Assembly (NCBI GenBank): GCA_016704465.1
Contig: JADJAD010000013.1
Coordinates: 1 to 64,000, forward strand
Direction of reading: 5' to 3'
DNA from: Gemmatimonadota bacterium
GTDB lineage: Bacteria > Gemmatimonadota > Gemmatimonadetes > Gemmatimonadales > Gemmatimonadaceae
DNA: 64,000 bases
Under the pieces are notes generated by a model that saw only the letters and a program-made list of their open reading frames with translations, did no database searches and had not been told where the DNA came from. Each line of letters opens with the position of its first letter. Position 1 is the first letter of the stretch. Below are positions 17,844-24,958 of this stretch, one piece after another. Position numbers and translations under genes: made by a program.

Positions 17844-18434
17844 ATGACCAGCCCGAGCACATCCCCGACGTTGCACGTCATCCGCGGGATCCCGGTCGTG
17901 GTGGAGAACAGCCGTCCCGACATCACCACGGAATCGGTCCTGACGCGGCTGGACGAAGCCATCGAACTGATTGAGCGATTCCAGCCGTGGCGGCTGCGCC
18001 ACCTGCGCCGCGACCTGCGCCACATTCGGGTTGTGCGATTCCCGTGTCGAGGGGCATACATCCCCGGCGATCGGGTGTGCGTGACGGAACTGACCTTTCT
18101 GGCGCGACGCGACATCTCCGCAGCGCCGGTCGCCTCGTCGATCGTTCATGAAGGGATGCATGCCCGGGTCGATCGCATGGGGGTGCGCGCGGAGCACCGC
18201 GATCCCGCGCGTGAGGAGCGCCTGTGCCGGCGCGCCGAGCTCGCGTTTGGTGAATCGCTCCCCCCGATGCTGGGGCGCCCAGTGATCGAGCGGGCCCGTG
18301 CGTCGTTGGACCTGACAGATCAGGACGTTGCGCCCGCCATCGACTGGCGCCTCGCGCAGGCCAGGCAGGACGCCGTGGACCGGGAGTCACTGGGCGAACA
18401 TCGGCCCGGTCGAGAGCAGCTCGGCAACGAGTGA
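17844..18434 (+). CDS. Hypothetical protein with HExxH zinc-metallopeptidase motif
   Basis: 196 residues from ATG 17844, preceded by AGAGGAG at 17830-17836. I do not recognise the family. The middle of the protein has SSIVHEGMHARVD, a proper HExxH zinc-binding motif at about residues 100-104, followed about 20 residues later by REERLCRRAELAF, which offers a Glu third ligand as in gluzincin-like enzymes. No signal peptide or membrane helix is seen. The N-terminal part (IRGIPVVVENSRPDITTES) is beta-like, then a basic helix rich in Arg and His. The gene is bracketed by a 16-bp repeat array on its 5' side and a 13-bp array that begins at its stop codon. A protease or a structural zinc role are both possible. 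Confidence 0.6.
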   Translation: MTSPSTSPTLHVIRGIPVVVENSRPDITTESVLTRLDEAIELIERFQPWRLRHLRRDLRHIRVVRFPCRGAYIPGDRVCVTELTFLARRDISAAPVASSIVHEGMHARVDRMGVRAEHRDPAREERLCRRAELAFGESLPPMLGRPVIERARASLDLTDQDVAPAIDWRLAQARQDAVDRESLGEHRPGREQLGNE

Positions 18435-18573
18435 CGGCCCCGGCTCACGGCGACGCCTGACGGTGGCGGCTGACGGCGACGCCTGACGGTGGCGGCTGAC
18501 GGTGGCGGCTGACGGTGGCGGCTGGCGAAGACGGCTGACGGCGACGGCTGACGGTGGCAGCTGACGGCGACTC
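18432..18573. repeat. Eleven-unit 13-bp tandem repeat downstream of the HExxH gene
   Basis: Units built on CTGACGGTGGCGG repeat with an exact 13-bp period (G-A-C phase at 18433, 18459, 18472, 18485, 18498, 18511, 18537, 18550, 18563, with diverged units at 18446 and 18524). The array starts at the stop codon of the HExxH gene. Several units alternate between GGTGG and GGCGA endings, so two unit types are interspersed. The remainder of the gap up to 18837 shows no gene or hairpin I can support. Confidence 0.85.
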
Positions 18574-18837
18574 CGGGACTCCGTCGCGGACCGTTGCGAT
18601 CACGACTATCCTGCTTGCTCGCGCAGCACGCACTCGGCGGCGGCACCCAAATTGCCCCCGGGCGTCGTTTCTGCTCGCTCGCTCGTGACACCGTGCCGCG
18701 GTGCGTCGTCGCGTGCTTGCCCCCTCGAACATTCGTGCAAATCGTCGCGTGGGTCACTGCGCCGGAGCGGTCGTCGAGGCCATAGTGGCGCTCGTTCGCC
18801 AATCCAGGCACCCGAAGCGCCACGACGCATTTTTCCG

Positions 18838-20826
18838 ATGACCTTGGTCAGTTCCAACCTTCTCACGCCGACACCGCGACCGCCCCACAGCAGTCGCGGT
18901 TCGTCATATCGGCCCGACATCGACGGGCTGCGCGCCATCGCGGTGGTCAGCGTCATCCTCTTTCACCTCGAGGTGCGCGGGTTCGGCGGAGGATTCGTCG
19001 GCGTCGACGTCTTCTTCGTGATCTCGGGATTCCTGATCTCACGGAATATTCTCCAGGACCTCGAGGGGGGACGATTCAGCTTTGCGCGCTTCTACCTGCG
19101 TCGGGCGCGCCGCCTCTTTCCCGCTCTGCTCACGACGCTGGCCGCAACGTTTGCCGTCGGCGCCGTCGTGCTGTCGCCCGACCACCTGGTCTCGCTCGGA
19201 CGATCGCTGGCCGCGGCGATTGTCTCGGGGTCGAACATCCTGTTCTGGCAGGAGGCGGGGTACTTCGACGCCAACGCCACTGTCAAGCCGCTGCTGCACA
19301 CCTGGTCGCTCTCGGTCGAGGAGCAGTTTTACCTCGTGTGGCCGCTGGCCATGGTCGGGCTCTGGCGCGGCGGAGGCTCGCGCCGCGTCCTCGGCTTCCT
19401 TGTCATCGCGATGCTGCTCTCACTCGTCGGCGCCGAGGTGCTCTGGCCGAGTGATCGTGAGGCAGTGTTCTATCTTGCCCCATTCCGCGTGGCGGAACTC
19501 GCCATCGGGGCGCTCTGCGTGTGGGTGGTGGACCGCCTCCCGAAGTCCCAATGGCTGGCAGAAGGACTCGGCGTGCTCGGGCTCACCGCCATCGCCTTTT
19601 CCATCCTGCGCTATTCGCCGCGCACCCCCTTTCCCGGGATGTACGCCCTCATGCCGTGCCTCGGCACCGCGGCGCTCATCTGCGCGAAAGACGGTCGCCA
19701 TGTGCTGGGATTCCTGAGCCAGCCGGTCGCACGTGTCACCGGCCTCCTCTCGTATTCGCTCTACCTGGTCCACTGGCCGATCCTCGTCTTCGTGCGCTAT
19801 CGCGCGGACGGCGTGTTGACCAACCACGGTCGTGCCGCAGTGTTGGTGCTGACGGTGGTGTCGGCCATCGCGATGTATCTCCTCGTGGAGAAGCGCTACC
19901 GCCATGCTACGGGGCGCGCGACCGCCCTCCGGCCATCGCAGTTCGCGGCCGCATGCGTCGCGCTGGCAGTGACGCTCGCACTGCCGGCGATACATGCCTG
20001 GCGGTCAGGCGGATGGACCTGGCGCATGCCCCGGGAGCTGCAACTCGCGCTCGGGGACAAGTCCGAGATCTTTCGGCGGAGACAGGTGGGCATTCGTTCG
20101 CCGGAGTGTCACGTGAACGGCGCGTTCGATGTCGCCTCGGCGGCCCGATCCGGGTGCCTGTCGCTGCGGGAAGGAACGCCGAACTTCCTCGTCGTGGGCG
20201 ACTCGCACGCAGCGGACCTCTGGATGGCACTGCACGGCGCGTATCCGTCAGTCAACTTCCTGCAGGCGACCGGGGCCGGATGCCTGCCGATCGAATCGCT
20301 CTACACCACGCGCGACGTGCGCTGCGGGAGGATGCTGCAGTACATCAAGCAGCAACTTCCCGGCATGGCGCAATTGGACGGCGTGATCCTCGCCGGCCGG
20401 TGGAACCGGCGCGTCGACCAGCTCACTGGCGAGCTCGCCGGAGAGCTCGCCAGCTATCGCGCACTCGACGTGCCGGTCGCCGTCTTCGGCCCGATCGCCG
20501 AATTCTCGCCCGACGTGCGCACGCTCGCGTTTCGGTTCGGGCGGCTGGAGGGATTCGACGACTTCGCGAGGCGGTTCATGCACCACGACCGTGCGCCGCT
20601 GGAACGGCGCCTCGCTCAGATCGTCACGACGGACGGCTCCGGGTATGTCAGCACCTTCGGCGTCGTCTGCAAGCGCGGAACCTGTCCGATGGTCGACGAG
20701 CGGAACAACTTCCTCATTGCCGACTACGGACACTGGACCGTCGAGGGGGCCGAGTATTTCGGTCGGCAGCTGGTGCAGCTGTACCCCTCACCATCCCAGT
20801 TTTTCGACGACGACGCGGGGCACTAG
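18838..20826 (+). CDS. Acyltransferase-3 / SGNH membrane protein (OafA-like)
   Basis: 662 residues from ATG 18838; the frame is open further upstream but homology-like sequence begins with YRPDIDGLRAIAV. The N-terminal ~380 residues are the acyltransferase-3 membrane domain: the conserved His in ILFHLEVRGF, GVDVFFVISGFLIS, RRARRLFPALL and the WSLSVEEQFYLVWPL loop, with about ten hydrophobic segments. The C-terminal ~230 residues are a periplasmic SGNH hydrolase-like domain with VVGDSHAADLW (block I Ser) and a closing DYGHWTVEGAEYF (Asp/His block). Such two-domain proteins O-acetylate cell-surface glycans such as LPS O-antigen or peptidoglycan. A second member of the family is encoded at 40542-42620. 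No glycan cluster is nearby, so the target is unknown. Confidence 0.88.
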   Translation: MTLVSSNLLTPTPRPPHSSRGSSYRPDIDGLRAIAVVSVILFHLEVRGFGGGFVGVDVFFVISGFLISRNILQDLEGGRFSFARFYLRRARRLFPALLTTLAATFAVGAVVLSPDHLVSLGRSLAAAIVSGSNILFWQEAGYFDANATVKPLLHTWSLSVEEQFYLVWPLAMVGLWRGGGSRRVLGFLVIAMLLSLVGAEVLWPSDREAVFYLAPFRVAELAIGALCVWVVDRLPKSQWLAEGLGVLGLTAIAFSILRYSPRTPFPGMYALMPCLGTAALICAKDGRHVLGFLSQPVARVTGLLSYSLYLVHWPILVFVRYRADGVLTNHGRAAVLVLTVVSAIAMYLLVEKRYRHATGRATALRPSQFAAACVALAVTLALPAIHAWRSGGWTWRMPRELQLALGDKSEIFRRRQVGIRSPECHVNGAFDVASAARSGCLSLREGTPNFLVVGDSHAADLWMALHGAYPSVNFLQATGAGCLPIESLYTTRDVRCGRMLQYIKQQLPGMAQLDGVILAGRWNRRVDQLTGELAGELASYRALDVPVAVFGPIAEFSPDVRTLAFRFGRLEGFDDFARRFMHHDRAPLERRLAQIVTTDGSGYVSTFGVVCKRGTCPMVDERNNFLIADYGHWTVEGAEYFGRQLVQLYPSPSQFFDDDAGH

Positions 20827-20913
20827 GCGCGCGATGGTCGGCACGCCGCGCCGTGGACACGGATGACAGTCGCCGGTGCACCGGCGCCCGGCCTCAGCGT
20901 AAATCCGTCGACT

Positions 20914-20988
20914 ATCCATGCGATGATCATCCATGCGATGATCATCCATGCGATGATCATCCATGCGATGATCATCGATGCGACGATC
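20914..20988. repeat. 15-bp tandem repeat, four perfect and one diverged copy
   Basis: ATCCATGCGATGATC is repeated exactly at 20914, 20929, 20944 and 20959, followed by ATCGATGCGACGATC at 20974. The array sits between two convergent genes and overlaps the last codons of the minus-strand gene. Each unit contains the palindrome GATGATCATC across the junction. It is AT-richer than its surroundings. Confidence 0.9.
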
Positions 20989-21520
20989 TCTTCGGGTCGC
21001 TCCCGCCCACCGCCGGGTCGGAGCACTCGACTCGACGCATGGGGAAGTCGATGCCACGCACCGTACCCGCGCGCTCGCCCTCGATGCGGGCGACCAGGGA
21101 GTCGCCCCCTTGGTTTCGGCGGTAGGCGATACGCTGCGGAAAATCGTGTAGCGGATTGGCGAAGGCGACCGTGGAGTCGGAGATCGTGACCGCCTGGAAC
21201 GCCGCTGCGCCCTGCCCCGAGGGTTGCGCCAGATAGGTCAGGCGCCCGTCCACGGTTTGTATGCGCAACGACTCGTGCTCGCGTACGGCGCCGGCCACGA
21301 CGGTGCGGCTCATCCCCATCATCATGCCACCCAGCGGCGCCATCCACTGCTCGTGCGTGACACGCGTGGCCGTGCGAAGCTCCCAGCAGCCGGCCATCCA
21401 GCCCAACAATCGAACGTCGTCCGGTGCCTGCGCGGCGGCGCTCACGGGGAGCGCGGCAAGGGCGGCCAGCGTCAGGATGGCCGCGGGCACGGCACCACGG
21501 ACGGCGTGTCGATATCGCAT
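20972..21520 (-). CDS. Small secreted protein, DUF6265-like
   Basis: 182 residues from ATG 21520 (the frame is open to 21544). A signal peptide is clear: PAAILTLAALAALPVSAAAQ. The mature part begins with DDVRLLGWMAGCWEL, followed by TRVTHEQWMAPLGGMMMGMSRT and a C-terminal FANPLHDFPQRIAYRR. This order is that of a lipocalin-like family of unknown function (DUF6265-type) common in environmental bacteria; the name is from memory and not searched. The last codons, DPKRSSHR, are encoded inside the 15-bp repeat array, so the C-terminus may have been altered by repeat expansion. Function unknown; probably periplasmic. Confidence 0.72.
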   Translation of the reverse strand: MRYRHAVRGAVPAAILTLAALAALPVSAAAQAPDDVRLLGWMAGCWELRTATRVTHEQWMAPLGGMMMGMSRTVVAGAVREHESLRIQTVDGRLTYLAQPSGQGAAAFQAVTISDSTVAFANPLHDFPQRIAYRRNQGGDSLVARIEGERAGTVRGIDFPMRRVECSDPAVGGSDPKRSSHR

Positions 21521-21683
21521 GATGTCTCGGGACGAGTGGAGCACGGGCGTTGGGGCGGCGCGAAGTGGGCGCTTGTCACGTTTGCCGGTCTCCGCGTCGC
21601 GGTCAAGGTCGGCGGGGCGACCCGTGCACCCGTGCGGGACCTGGCGAGCGGGCGGGCGGGCGGGCTGGCTGTGAACGCAACAA

Positions 21684-21718
21684 CGCCGTGGAGCGGACGA
21701 GAGTCCGGCCCCACGGCG
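21684..21718 (-). terminator. Extended hairpin, probable cold-shock gene terminator
   Basis: CGCCGTGG (21684-21691) pairs with CCACGGCG (21711-21718) and an inner CGGAC/GTCCG pair closes on a GAGA loop. On the minus strand it lies about 80 bases after the cold-shock stop and is followed by TTGTTGCGTT, so it can end that transcript. Confidence 0.5.
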
Positions 21719-21796
21719 CGTTGACTACTGCTCAGACTGCGGCGTTCACTACCTCGCGCGTGTCATGGACACACCCGAGGCATGCCGAATCGCTGG

Positions 21797-22009
21797 TTAG
21801 CGACCCATGCGCGTGACGTTCTCAGCGGCCGGGCCCTTCTGGCCCTGCACGATGTCGAACTCCACGGTCTCGCCTTCGCTCAGCGACTTGAAGCCGCCGC
21901 CCTGAATGGCGGAATGGTGGACGAAGCAGTCCTTCTGTCCGTCGGACGGGGTGATGAAGCCGAAGCCCTTGGCATCATTGAACCACTTGACGGTGCCGGT
22001 CGTACGCAT
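21797..22009 (-). CDS. Cold-shock domain protein
   Basis: 70 residues, the standard CspA size. The single OB-fold domain has the two RNA-binding motifs: KGFGFI (residues 14-19, RNP1) and CFVHH (residues 28-32, RNP2, with Cys in place of the common Val). TVKWFNDAKGFGFI and GPAAENVTRM are typical of the family. It binds single-stranded RNA/DNA and acts as an RNA chaperone in the cytoplasm. The start has a strong ribosome site, CAGGAG, six bases before ATG on the minus strand. Confidence 0.95.
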   Translation of the reverse strand: MRTTGTVKWFNDAKGFGFITPSDGQKDCFVHHSAIQGGGFKSLSEGETVEFDIVQGQKGPAAENVTRMGR

Positions 22010-22140
22010 TGCGGTACTCCTGAAACTGAATGTTGCGGTGTAAGTCGGAGCTCGGCCAGGAGACCTGATGCAAACATACCGACCACATCGTGCTCGTGAT
22101 CACCCTCACGACGGTCGCCACCACTCGGTGGCTGCGACAC
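22010..22140 (-). promoter_or_regulatory. Leader/promoter region of the cold-shock gene
   Basis: No gene is visible in these 131 bases between the cold-shock ATG and the upstream terminator. They contain the AGGAG ribosome site at 22016-22020 and must hold the promoter. Cold-shock genes often carry long structured leaders, but no specific cold-box sequence was recognised here. The remainder of the gap (22172-22324) shows nothing further. Confidence 0.35.
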
Positions 22141-22171
22141 AAATAAAAAGAGCCTGCTCGCTTTGGCAGGC
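22141..22171 (-). terminator. Rho-independent terminator after the PQQ sugar dehydrogenase
   Basis: Read on the minus strand, a GCCTGC/GCAGGC stem (22171-22166 with 22157-22152) with an 8-base loop is followed by TCTTTTTATTT, a textbook intrinsic terminator and the clearest one in the window. It lies about 150 bases past the stop of the sugar dehydrogenase and upstream of the cold-shock gene, so it should insulate the two. An attenuator role for the cold-shock leader is a less likely alternative. Confidence 0.75.
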
Positions 22172-22324
22172 CCGTTTCATTCGGAACTTGTCCACGCACC
22201 GAAGTGCGCGCATCGCTAGAAGTGATTATACCAGCCCGAGGCAAAAAGCGCAAGGGTGGAAATCCAAGTGGCCCGCCTCAAGTCCCGGTGTGTCGGGCCG
22301 CAGGCCGTCGCCCTCGACTCCGTC

Positions 22325-23485
22325 TCAGCGACTGCCGACCGGCTCGAGCCGCAGGATCGGGGTCGGACCACCAGTCCGGTCGTCCATGGCGAGATAGATG
22401 AACCCATCCGTCCCTTGGCGCACGTCGCGAATGCGCCCCTTGTGTCGCACAAGCGTCTCGACCAGTTCGGCCTTCTGCCCGTCGATCGTCAGCCGAGCCA
22501 GCTGCTCACCCGCCAGCCCCCCGGCGAACAGGCTCCCCTTCCACCCGGGGAACTTGTCGCCGGTATAGAACATCAACCCTGAGGTGGCGATCGAGGGAAC
22601 CCAGACGACCACGGGCTGCTCCATCCCTTCCTTCTTTGTCGCGGCGTGGATCGCCGCACCGCTGCCGTAGTTGACCCCGAATCCGATGACCGGCCAGCCG
22701 TAGTTGGCCCCCTTCTTGATCAGATTCAGTTCGTCGCCCCCTTGCGGACCGTGCTCAGTCGCCCAGACGTCGCCGGTCGCCGGATTCATTGCCAGCCCCT
22801 GCGGGTTGCGGTGTCCATAGCTCCAGATTTCCGGGCGTGCCCCTTCCTTGCCGACGAACGGATTGTCGGTCGGCACGCTGCCATCGTCCCGCATTCGGTT
22901 GATCGTACCGTGGTGGTTCGTGATATCCTGCGCGGGGTGCGCCTCGAGGTCGCCGCGCGACGGAACCATGCGCTCGCCGACCGTGACGAACAGGAGTCCG
23001 TCCTTGTCGAACGCGAGTCGCGACCCGAAGTGCCCAGGGGCCCCCTTGGTTTGCGCCACGAAAATGTCGGTGACCCCGCTGAGCCGATCGTTCTCGAACG
23101 TGCCGCGGGCCACGGCGGTCGTTGCGGCCGCGCTGTCGCCCGTGGGCTTCGAGTACGACAGGTACACGAGCTTGTTGGAGGCGAAGTTCGGGTGCAGGAC
23201 CACGTCCAGCAGCCCGCCCTGCCCTCGTGACACGACCTCGGGGACTCCCACCACCGGAGCGGCGAGCAGCTTGCCCCCTCGGATGATGCGCAGTCGCCCA
23301 GGGCGCTCGGTCACCAGGACGTCGCCGTTCGGCAGAAAGGCCATCGACCAGGGATTGACCAACCCCTCGGCGACCGTGACGATACGATAGTCGTGCAGCG
23401 CAGACTTGAGTACCGTCTCCTGACTGGCCGCGGGCGATGCGACGAGTGCGGCAAGTACAGCAATGGCGAATCCCTGACGAAACAT
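22325..23485 (-). CDS. PQQ-dependent sugar (glucose/sorbosone) dehydrogenase, secreted
   Basis: 386 residues from ATG 23485, with GGGAG seven bases before it; the frame is open upstream to 23713 without protein-like sequence. A signal peptide (FAIAVLAALVASPAASQ) precedes a six-bladed propeller of the soluble glucose dehydrogenase/YliI type. Hallmarks are VNPWSMAFLPNGDVLVTER, LLDVVLHPNFASN, NHHGTINRMRDDGSVP, EIWSYGHRNPQGLAMNP and TEHGPQGGDELN, which include the catalytic His and PQQ/calcium contacts of the family. It oxidises aldose sugars in the periplasm with PQQ as cofactor. A terminator follows at 22141-22171. Confidence 0.92.
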   Translation of the reverse strand: MFRQGFAIAVLAALVASPAASQETVLKSALHDYRIVTVAEGLVNPWSMAFLPNGDVLVTERPGRLRIIRGGKLLAAPVVGVPEVVSRGQGGLLDVVLHPNFASNKLVYLSYSKPTGDSAAATTAVARGTFENDRLSGVTDIFVAQTKGAPGHFGSRLAFDKDGLLFVTVGERMVPSRGDLEAHPAQDITNHHGTINRMRDDGSVPTDNPFVGKEGARPEIWSYGHRNPQGLAMNPATGDVWATEHGPQGGDELNLIKKGANYGWPVIGFGVNYGSGAAIHAATKKEGMEQPVVVWVPSIATSGLMFYTGDKFPGWKGSLFAGGLAGEQLARLTIDGQKAELVETLVRHKGRIRDVRQGTDGFIYLAMDDRTGGPTPILRLEPVGSR

Positions 23486-23697
23486 TCCTATCTCCCTTGG
23501 GGTGAAGCAGATCGTGCCGCGGGCGAGTCCGAGACCCGGACGTTCGTCAGGCGCTCTGGAAGAGAGGCTGGCCAACCGAGCAATCGACGCCCGCCGATGC
23601 CAGACAAGAAGATGTCCCACAAAGCGACCGGACGCAAAGTGACAACTGGTCGGCATGCTCGAGAATCGTCCGAGTTCCCTCCGGAAACGCACGCCGC

Positions 23698-23731
23698 GAG
23701 GCTCGTGCTCCATGCATCGAGCACGAGCCTC
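23698..23731. other. Perfect 13-bp inverted repeat in a divergent promoter region
   Basis: GAGGCTCGTGCTC (23698-23710) and its exact complement (23719-23731) enclose an 8-base loop, CATGCATC. It lies between two divergent genes, 27 bases before the serine hydrolase ATG. No T-tract follows on either strand, so an operator site or a leader hairpin that affects translation are alternatives to a terminator. Confidence 0.6.
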
Positions 23732-23758
23732 CTGTCTCGGCTTCGGCGCACGCGCTCG

Positions 23759-24922
23759 ATGCGTGTGGTCGCGCCGTGGGCGCCCTTGCTGCTAGTCGGG
23801 CTCCTGGCCTGTAGCGCCGACGGGACGGAACCGGCGCCGAAGGGGTCGGCGAATCCCCCCCCAACCTACGCGAGCGCCTTCGCGCGCATGCTCGACTCGA
23901 CGCGCCGGGCCAACGACTTCCCGTCGCTGGCCGGAGCGATCATACGGGGCGACAGCACGCTCGAGCTGGCGGCGGTGGGCTATCGCGTGGCCGGGGAGGC
24001 TCCACTCGTGGCCGACGGCGACCGCTACCACCTCGGCTCGGTCCTCAAGCACCAGACCGCGGTCCTCGCGGCCGCGCTCGTGGACGACGGCCACCTGTCG
24101 TGGACACGCGGGCTGGCCGAGTACTTCCCCGACGACTCGCTGGCGATGCGCCCGGAATACCGTCGCGTCACGCTCCGCATGCTCCTGTCGCACGCGAGCG
24201 GCTTGCCGCGCGATCCCGCCCCGGGCACGATCCCCGCTGGCGGGCGCAGTGCGCGACTGAGCGTCATGCGCAGCGTGACGACGCTCGCCCCGGTCGCCGC
24301 TGCCGGGAGCTACAGCTACAGCAACGCCGGCTACATGGTGGCCGGGGCGATCATTGAACGAGCGATGGACCGCGACTTCGACCAGGTCATGCGGGAACGC
24401 CTCTGGCTTCCGTTGGGCATGACAAGCGCGGGCTGGGGGGCAGCGGGAAGCGCGGCCATCGACGAGCCGTTCGGGCACGTCGTGAACGCCAACGGCGTCC
24501 GCACCGCGGTCCCGCCGCAAAGTCAGGGGGCCGACAATCCGGCGGCCTACGCTCCAGCCGGCGGTGCGCACATGTCGATTGGCGACTGGGCGCGTTTCAC
24601 GAGCTCGTTGCTTCGCGCGCAGTCGGGGCGCGATACACCCGTGTTGACGAGCCGCTCGTGGACGGCGCTCACCTCGGGCTACACACCAACGGCCGGAAGC
24701 GACTCGTACGGGTATGGCCTCGCCGTCACCACGCGGTCGTGGGGGGGAGGGCGGGTGCTGTCTCACGACGGCACAAACACGCGGAACTACGCCGTGGTCT
24801 GGATCGCCCCCCTGCGCGACGTGGCCTTTCTCCTGGTCACCAACCAGTACAGCGCCAGCGTCGCCACCCAGATGGACGTCGCCGTCGGGCGCCTGCTGCA
24901 GTACTGGACCTCGGGCCGCTGA
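23759..24922 (+). CDS. Serine hydrolase lipoprotein (beta-lactamase/class C fold)
   Basis: 387 residues from ATG 23759. The N-terminus is a lipoprotein signal with lipobox LLAC and lipidated Cys18. Class C/DD-peptidase motifs are in order: Ser94-x-x-Lys97 in LGSVLKHQ, the Tyr-x-Asn motif in YSYSNAGYM, and HDGT near the C-terminus in place of KTG. Members include esterases, D-aminopeptidases and PBP-like carboxypeptidases, so the substrate is unknown. It is anchored on the periplasmic face or the outer membrane. A 13-bp hairpin lies just upstream of the start. Confidence 0.85.
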   Translation: MRVVAPWAPLLLVGLLACSADGTEPAPKGSANPPPTYASAFARMLDSTRRANDFPSLAGAIIRGDSTLELAAVGYRVAGEAPLVADGDRYHLGSVLKHQTAVLAAALVDDGHLSWTRGLAEYFPDDSLAMRPEYRRVTLRMLLSHASGLPRDPAPGTIPAGGRSARLSVMRSVTTLAPVAAAGSYSYSNAGYMVAGAIIERAMDRDFDQVMRERLWLPLGMTSAGWGAAGSAAIDEPFGHVVNANGVRTAVPPQSQGADNPAAYAPAGGAHMSIGDWARFTSSLLRAQSGRDTPVLTSRSWTALTSGYTPTAGSDSYGYGLAVTTRSWGGGRVLSHDGTNTRNYAVVWIAPLRDVAFLLVTNQYSASVATQMDVAVGRLLQYWTSGR

Positions 24923-24923
24923 G

Positions 24924-24947
24924 CCACCGGACGCGATGCGCCGGTGG
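24924..24947. terminator. Hairpin between convergent genes
   Basis: CCACCGG (24924-24930) pairs with CCGGTGG (24941-24947). It begins two bases after the serine hydrolase stop and 12 bases from the end of the convergent amidohydrolase, so it can serve both strands. There is no T-tract. Confidence 0.45.
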
Positions 24948-24958
24948 TCTCGCGCGCA

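Noticed and set aside
17698..18573. CRISPR array
   Set aside because: Units of 16 and 13 bp are contiguous without unique spacers and no cas genes are present.
20863..21189. Repeat protein with MIIHA units on the plus strand
   Set aside because: It exists only because the 15-bp DNA repeat is a multiple of three; no start context and it overlaps a credible gene on the other strand.
22141..22171. Small RNA or tRNA-like hairpin
   Set aside because: A short stem with a T-tract directly after a gene end is better explained as an intrinsic terminator.
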